Shown here piece by piece: positions 7,149 through 10,782 of a stretch of DNA of 10,782 nucleotides. The stretch is from Desulfovibrio sp. (GTDB lineage: Bacteria > Desulfobacterota > Desulfovibrionia > Desulfovibrionales > Desulfovibrionaceae), in the NCBI GenBank assembly GCA_003525525.1, contig DQED01000288.1, forward strand, positions 1 through 10,782. The letters are read 5' to 3'. Every line of letters begins with the position of its first letter. The stretch's first letter is position 1. The notes below the pieces were generated by a model. It was not told the DNA's origin and did no database searches. It saw only the letters and a list, made by a program, of their open reading frames with translations. The position numbers and the translations under genes were made by a program.

Positions 7149-10100
7149 ATGCCCGATTTCGTCCACCTGCACTGCCACACAGAATACAGCCTCCTCGACG
7201 GGGCCATCCGCATCGGCGACCTCGTCAAGACCGCGTCCTCCTTCGGCGCGCCGGCCGCGGCCATCACCGACCACGGCAACCTCCACGGCGCGCTCATCTT
7301 CTACGACTACGCCAAGAAGGCGGGCATCAAGCCCATCATCGGCTGCGAGGTCTACGTCACCCCGGGCAGCCGCTTCGACCGCGAACCCAAGACCCCGCGC
7401 TACCATCTGGTGCTGCTCGCCCAGAACATGGTCGGCTACCACAACCTGCTCAAGCTCGTGACCTGCGGCCACACCGAGGGCTTCCACTACAAGCCGCGCG
7501 TGGACAAGGAACTGCTCGGCAAATACGGCGAGGGCCTCATTGCCCTGTCCGCCTGCCTCAAGGGCGAGATCAACCAGAAGCTGCTGCGGGAAGGCAAGGA
7601 CCAGGCCGTGGCCATGGCCCGGGAATACATGACGCTCTTTCCGGACCGCTTCTACCTCGAGATCCAGGCCAACGGCATCCCCGAGCAGGCCACGGTCAAC
7701 AACTTCCTGATCGAGCTGTCCGACCACCTGAAGCTGCCGCTCGTCGCCACCAACGACTGCCATTACCTGCACGCCGACGACGCCGAGGCCCACGACATCC
7801 TGCTGTGCATCCAGACGGCCGCCTGCGTGGACGACGAGAAGCGCATGCGCTTCTCCACCAAGGACCTCTACTACCGCACGCCCGAGGAGATGGCCGCCGC
7901 CTTTCCCGACGTGCCGCAGGCGCTGGCCAACACCTGCGAGATCGCCGAGCGCATCGACCTCACGCTCAAGTTCGGCGAGTACCATTTTCCGGTCTACAAG
8001 GCCCCGCCCGGCAAGTCCCTGGACGACGTCATGTCCGACATGGCCCGCGAGGGCCTCAGGAAGCGCCTGGACAAAATGCCGGACGCGGACCCGAAGAAAT
8101 ACTGGGACCGCCTGGAGCTCGAGCTCGACGTCATCAAGCAGATGGGCTTCCCGGGCTATTTCCTCATCGTCCAGGACTTCATCAACTGGGCCAAGGACCA
8201 CGACATCCCCGTCGGGCCTGGGCGCGGTTCGGCGGCCGGGTCGCTGGTGGCGTATTCGCTGCGCATCACCAACCTCGACCCCATGCCGTACGACCTCTTC
8301 TTCGAGCGCTTCCTCAATATCGAACGCGTGAGCATGCCCGATATCGACGTGGACTTCTGCGAACGCCGCCGGCATGAGGTTATCCGCTACGTCACCGAGC
8401 ACTACGGCGCCGACGCCGTGGCGCAAATCACCACCTTCGGCACCATGAAGGCCAAGGGCGTGGTGCGCGACGTGGGCCGGGCGCTCGGCATGACCTTCGG
8501 CGAGACCGACCGCATCGCCAAGCTCATTCCCGACGATCTCAAGATGACCATCGACAAGGCGCTTGAGCTCGAACCCGAGCTCAAGGCGCTCATGCGCACC
8601 GATCCGCGCATCGCCCGGCTCATCGACGTCTCGCGCCGCCTGGAAGGCCTGGCCCGCCACGCCTCCACCCACGCCGCCGGCGTGGTCGTCTCCGACAAGG
8701 CCATGACCGAGTACGTGCCGCTCTATAAGGGGAAAAACAACGAAACCGTGACCCAGTGGGACATGAAGCGCGTGGAGAAGTCGGGACTCGTCAAGTTCGA
8801 CTTCCTGGGCCTCAAAACCATCACGGTCATCGACGACGCGCTCAAGATCATCAAGGAAATGGGGGAGGAGCCACCCGATTTCGAAACCCTGCCCATGACC
8901 GATCCGGCCACCTACGAACTCTTCAGCCGGGGCGACACCGACGGCATCTTCCAGGTGGAAAGCCAGGGCATGCGCAAATACCTGCGCATGCTCAAGCCCA
9001 GCTGCTTCGAAGACCTGATCGCCATGCTCGCCCTCTACCGACCCGGTCCGCTCGGGTCCGGCATGGTCGAGCAGTTCATCCGCCGCAAGCACGGCCTGGA
9101 CCCGGTCGAATATCCGCACCCGCTCCTGGAAGAGACCCTGAAATCGACCTACGGGGTCATCGTCTACCAGGAACAGGTCATGAAGATCGCCCAGGTGCTG
9201 GCCAACTACTCCCTGGGCGGCGGCGACCTGCTGCGCCGGGCCATGGGCAAGAAAAACGCCGAGGAAATGGCCAAGCAGCGCGGCATCTTCGTGGAGGGCT
9301 GCGCCCAGAACAAGATCGAGGCCAAGAAAGCGAACGAAATCTTCGACTTGATGGAAAAGTTCGCGGAGTACGGCTTCAACAAGTCGCACAGCGCCGCCTA
9401 CGCCCAGATCTCCTACCAGACGGCCTACCTGAAGGCCCATTACCCCGTGGCCTTCATGGCGGCGCTCATGACGTCGGACATGGAAAACCAGGACAAGCTC
9501 CTGCAATACATCGCCGCCTGCCGCGACAACGACCTCGAACTGCGTCCGCCCGACGTCAATGCCGGGCATCCCCACTTTTCCGTCAAGGACAACAAGATCC
9601 TCTACGGCCTCGCCGCCGTCAAAAACATCGGCCGCGACGCCGTGCTGGAAATCGTGGCCGAGCGCGAGGAAAACGGCCCCTTCACGTCGCTTCTGGATTT
9701 CACCAGCCGCGTGAACATGCGCAAGATCACCAAGCGCGTCATCGAATACCTGATCAAATGCGGCGCGTGCGACGGCTTCGGCTGCTCGCGCGCGGGCCTG
9801 CTCGCCGGCCTCGATCAGGCGGCGAGCCTCGGTCAGAAGCGCGCTGCCGATAAAAACGACGGCCGCCTGTCGCTCATGACCCTCGTGCCGGAAAAGCCCA
9901 AGCCCACCACGGGCCTGGGGCTTACCTGCCCCGAGGCGGACATGCCCGAGATGCTCCACGAACAGATGATGGCCTATGAAAAAGAAGCGCTCGGCTTCTA
10001 CCTCACCAGCCATCCGCTCCTGGCCTACGAGCGCGACCTGCGCGCCATGCGCGCGACCACGCTCGCCCAGTGCGCCGGCCTCGACCCCGGCGTCGAGGTC

Positions 10101-10607
10101 AAGGTCGCCTGCATCTGCGTCTCCACCAAGGAAATCATCACCAAGAAAGGCCAGAAAATGGCCTTCTGCAAGCTCGAAGACCACCTCGGCGGCGAGGCTG
10201 AAGCCGTCGTCTTCTCCGATTGCTACGCCGAATGCCGCGACCACCTCGCCGGCGACGCGCCGCTCTACCTCACGGCCAAGGTCGGCCAGTCCGAACAGGC
10301 CGAAGGCGAAGGCAAGAAACTCATCAAGCTGCAAGCCCAGCGCATCGATCCCCTGGCCAAGATCATCGGCGGCAGCGAGGAACCCGTGGAAATTATCGTC
10401 GCCTGTCCCGAGGAAAAACCCGTGCCCCTCGACCCCCTGGCCGAGATCCTGCGCCGCTACCCCGGCCCCTGCGCCGTCCACCTCGTGCTCACGATGCCGC
10501 GGGCCGTGTGCCGGCTGCGCCTCGGCCACGGTTACGGCGTCAAACGCTGCCCCGAACTGCGCCGCGAACTTGACGACTTCGAGCAGGGCGTGGGGGCGAG
10601 GCGGTAG
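7149..10607 (+). CDS. dnaE: DNA polymerase III subunit alpha
   Basis: The 1152-residue product has the normal length and order of a DnaE replicative polymerase. The PHP domain (about 1-275) opens with HLHCHTEYSLLDG. The palm carries PGRGSAAGS (357-365), the acidic motif PDIDVDF (397-403) and a further acidic residue, D551, in KFDFLGLKT. The finger region includes ALYRPGPLGSGMV (628-640), YGVIVYQEQVM and EYGFNKSHSAAYA (740-752). A helix-hairpin-helix-type region follows, then an OB fold (about 983-1070) and the C-terminal domain expected to meet tau. It copies the chromosome in the cytoplasm as part of the holoenzyme. The start gives the standard MxxFVHLHxHTEYS N-terminus, but no Shine-Dalgarno sequence is evident. 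The clamp-binding region looks diverged (GRLSLM, 905-910). Confidence 0.98.
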   Translation: MPDFVHLHCHTEYSLLDGAIRIGDLVKTASSFGAPAAAITDHGNLHGALIFYDYAKKAGIKPIIGCEVYVTPGSRFDREPKTPRYHLVLLAQNMVGYHNLLKLVTCGHTEGFHYKPRVDKELLGKYGEGLIALSACLKGEINQKLLREGKDQAVAMAREYMTLFPDRFYLEIQANGIPEQATVNNFLIELSDHLKLPLVATNDCHYLHADDAEAHDILLCIQTAACVDDEKRMRFSTKDLYYRTPEEMAAAFPDVPQALANTCEIAERIDLTLKFGEYHFPVYKAPPGKSLDDVMSDMAREGLRKRLDKMPDADPKKYWDRLELELDVIKQMGFPGYFLIVQDFINWAKDHDIPVGPGRGSAAGSLVAYSLRITNLDPMPYDLFFERFLNIERVSMPDIDVDFCERRRHEVIRYVTEHYGADAVAQITTFGTMKAKGVVRDVGRALGMTFGETDRIAKLIPDDLKMTIDKALELEPELKALMRTDPRIARLIDVSRRLEGLARHASTHAAGVVVSDKAMTEYVPLYKGKNNETVTQWDMKRVEKSGLVKFDFLGLKTITVIDDALKIIKEMGEEPPDFETLPMTDPATYELFSRGDTDGIFQVESQGMRKYLRMLKPSCFEDLIAMLALYRPGPLGSGMVEQFIRRKHGLDPVEYPHPLLEETLKSTYGVIVYQEQVMKIAQVLANYSLGGGDLLRRAMGKKNAEEMAKQRGIFVEGCAQNKIEAKKANEIFDLMEKFAEYGFNKSHSAAYAQISYQTAYLKAHYPVAFMAALMTSDMENQDKLLQYIAACRDNDLELRPPDVNAGHPHFSVKDNKILYGLAAVKNIGRDAVLEIVAEREENGPFTSLLDFTSRVNMRKITKRVIEYLIKCGACDGFGCSRAGLLAGLDQAASLGQKRAADKNDGRLSLMTLVPEKPKPTTGLGLTCPEADMPEMLHEQMMAYEKEALGFYLTSHPLLAYERDLRAMRATTLAQCAGLDPGVEVKVACICVSTKEIITKKGQKMAFCKLEDHLGGEAEAVVFSDCYAECRDHLAGDAPLYLTAKVGQSEQAEGEGKKLIKLQAQRIDPLAKIIGGSEEPVEIIVACPEEKPVPLDPLAEILRRYPGPCAVHLVLTMPRAVCRLRLGHGYGVKRCPELRRELDDFEQGVGARR

Positions 10608-10650
10608 AGGCAAGGCGAGGCGAGGGGAGGGGAGGGAGAGTAAAGGCGAA
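10608..10650 (+). repeat. Purine-rich GA tract after dnaE
   Basis: The strand is almost all G and A, with repeated AGGCG and AGGGG units and three close G-runs (GGGG, GGGG, GGG). It could form a two-layer G-quadruplex or a polypurine structure. It runs directly into the second palindromic element. Confidence 0.45.
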
Positions 10651-10666
10651 GATGCCTCCGGCGGCC
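10651..10666 (+). repeat. Conserved 16-base word, copy 2
   Basis: This GATGCCTCCGGCGGCC is identical to 925-940. It lies 43 bases after the dnaE stop, in the same orientation relative to the upstream gene, and again abuts a palindrome. Confidence 0.75.
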
Positions 10667-10687
10667 GGGGGGGATCATCCCCCCCGG
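10665..10687 (+). terminator. Perfect palindrome after dnaE, probable 3'-end hairpin
   Basis: CCGGGGGGGAT and ATCCCCCCCGG flank a central C, giving a 9-base-pair stem with loop AUCAU. The position matches the palindrome at 939-963, although the arm sequences differ. No T-run follows, so Rho-dependent termination or 3'-end protection is as likely as intrinsic termination. Bases 10688-10782 show no supportable gene. Confidence 0.55.
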
Positions 10688-10782
10688 ACCCCCTGGGCGG
10701 GGAGATGGTAAGCGGGTGCGAGGACGGTCGGTGGGTGTTGCGTCGGGGTCTGTGGTCGTGGAAATGGGGCGGCCCCGCAGGC

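Noticed and set aside
7089..10613. 1174-codon minus-strand open frame across dnaE
   Set aside because: It is the codon-aligned antisense of dnaE, kept open by codon bias. Its product is low-complexity H/G/V/L/D/E with no motif.
10766..10776. GGGGC-G-GCCCC palindrome near the right edge
   Set aside because: It is short, common by chance at this GC content, and its context is cut off.
10705..10782. Short open frame from ATG at 10705 running off the end
   Set aside because: Only 26 codons are visible, the G-rich upstream bases abut the ATG too closely, and the product resembles nothing known.

Overview
The window is high-GC DNA with a bacterial gene layout. The proteins and the intergenic GC-rich hairpins resemble an anaerobic sulfate reducer of the Desulfovibrio/Solidesulfovibrio type. 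This is inference from protein character and from memory of similar intergenic elements; no rRNA or other decisive marker is present. Seven protein genes fill nearly all of the window. No tRNA, rRNA, CRISPR array, transposase or prophage gene was seen, and no gap between genes exceeds 300 bases.

Layout from left to right. (1) The 3' part of a plus-strand MurG-like glycosyltransferase, cut by the window edge. (2) A convergent gap of about 155 bases with a perfect palindrome preceded by the word GATGCCTCCGGCGGCC. (3) A minus-strand block, in transcription order: a B12-binding-type radical SAM protein (6281 to 4344), a membrane hybrid sensor histidine kinase (4209 to 2263), a DinB/YfiT-like protein (2266 to 1751) whose ATG overlaps the kinase stop, and a LysE-type exporter (1669 to 1061). 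A strong hairpin separates DinB from LysE. (4) A divergent regulatory gap (6282-6513). (5) A plus-strand VOC/glyoxalase-like protein (6514-6963). (6) A leader region holding a candidate promoter and a hairpin followed by six T. (7) dnaE, the replicative DNA polymerase III alpha subunit (7149-10607), complete. (8) A purine-rich 3' region carrying a second copy of the GATGCCTCCGGCGGCC-plus-palindrome element.

How the genes relate. dnaE is housekeeping. The kinase and DinB genes overlap by four bases and are probably translated together, which suggests a signalling or stress pair. The radical SAM gene lies 134 bases upstream of the kinase and may share its transcript. The exporter, VOC protein and glycosyltransferase are not obviously linked to these. 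I see no clear evidence of a wholly new multi-gene system. The most interesting signals are the repeated 3'-end element, whose two copies differ by paired compensating changes; the terminator-like hairpin just ahead of dnaE; the orphan radical SAM protein with an unassigned 200-residue tail; and the coupled kinase-DinB pair.
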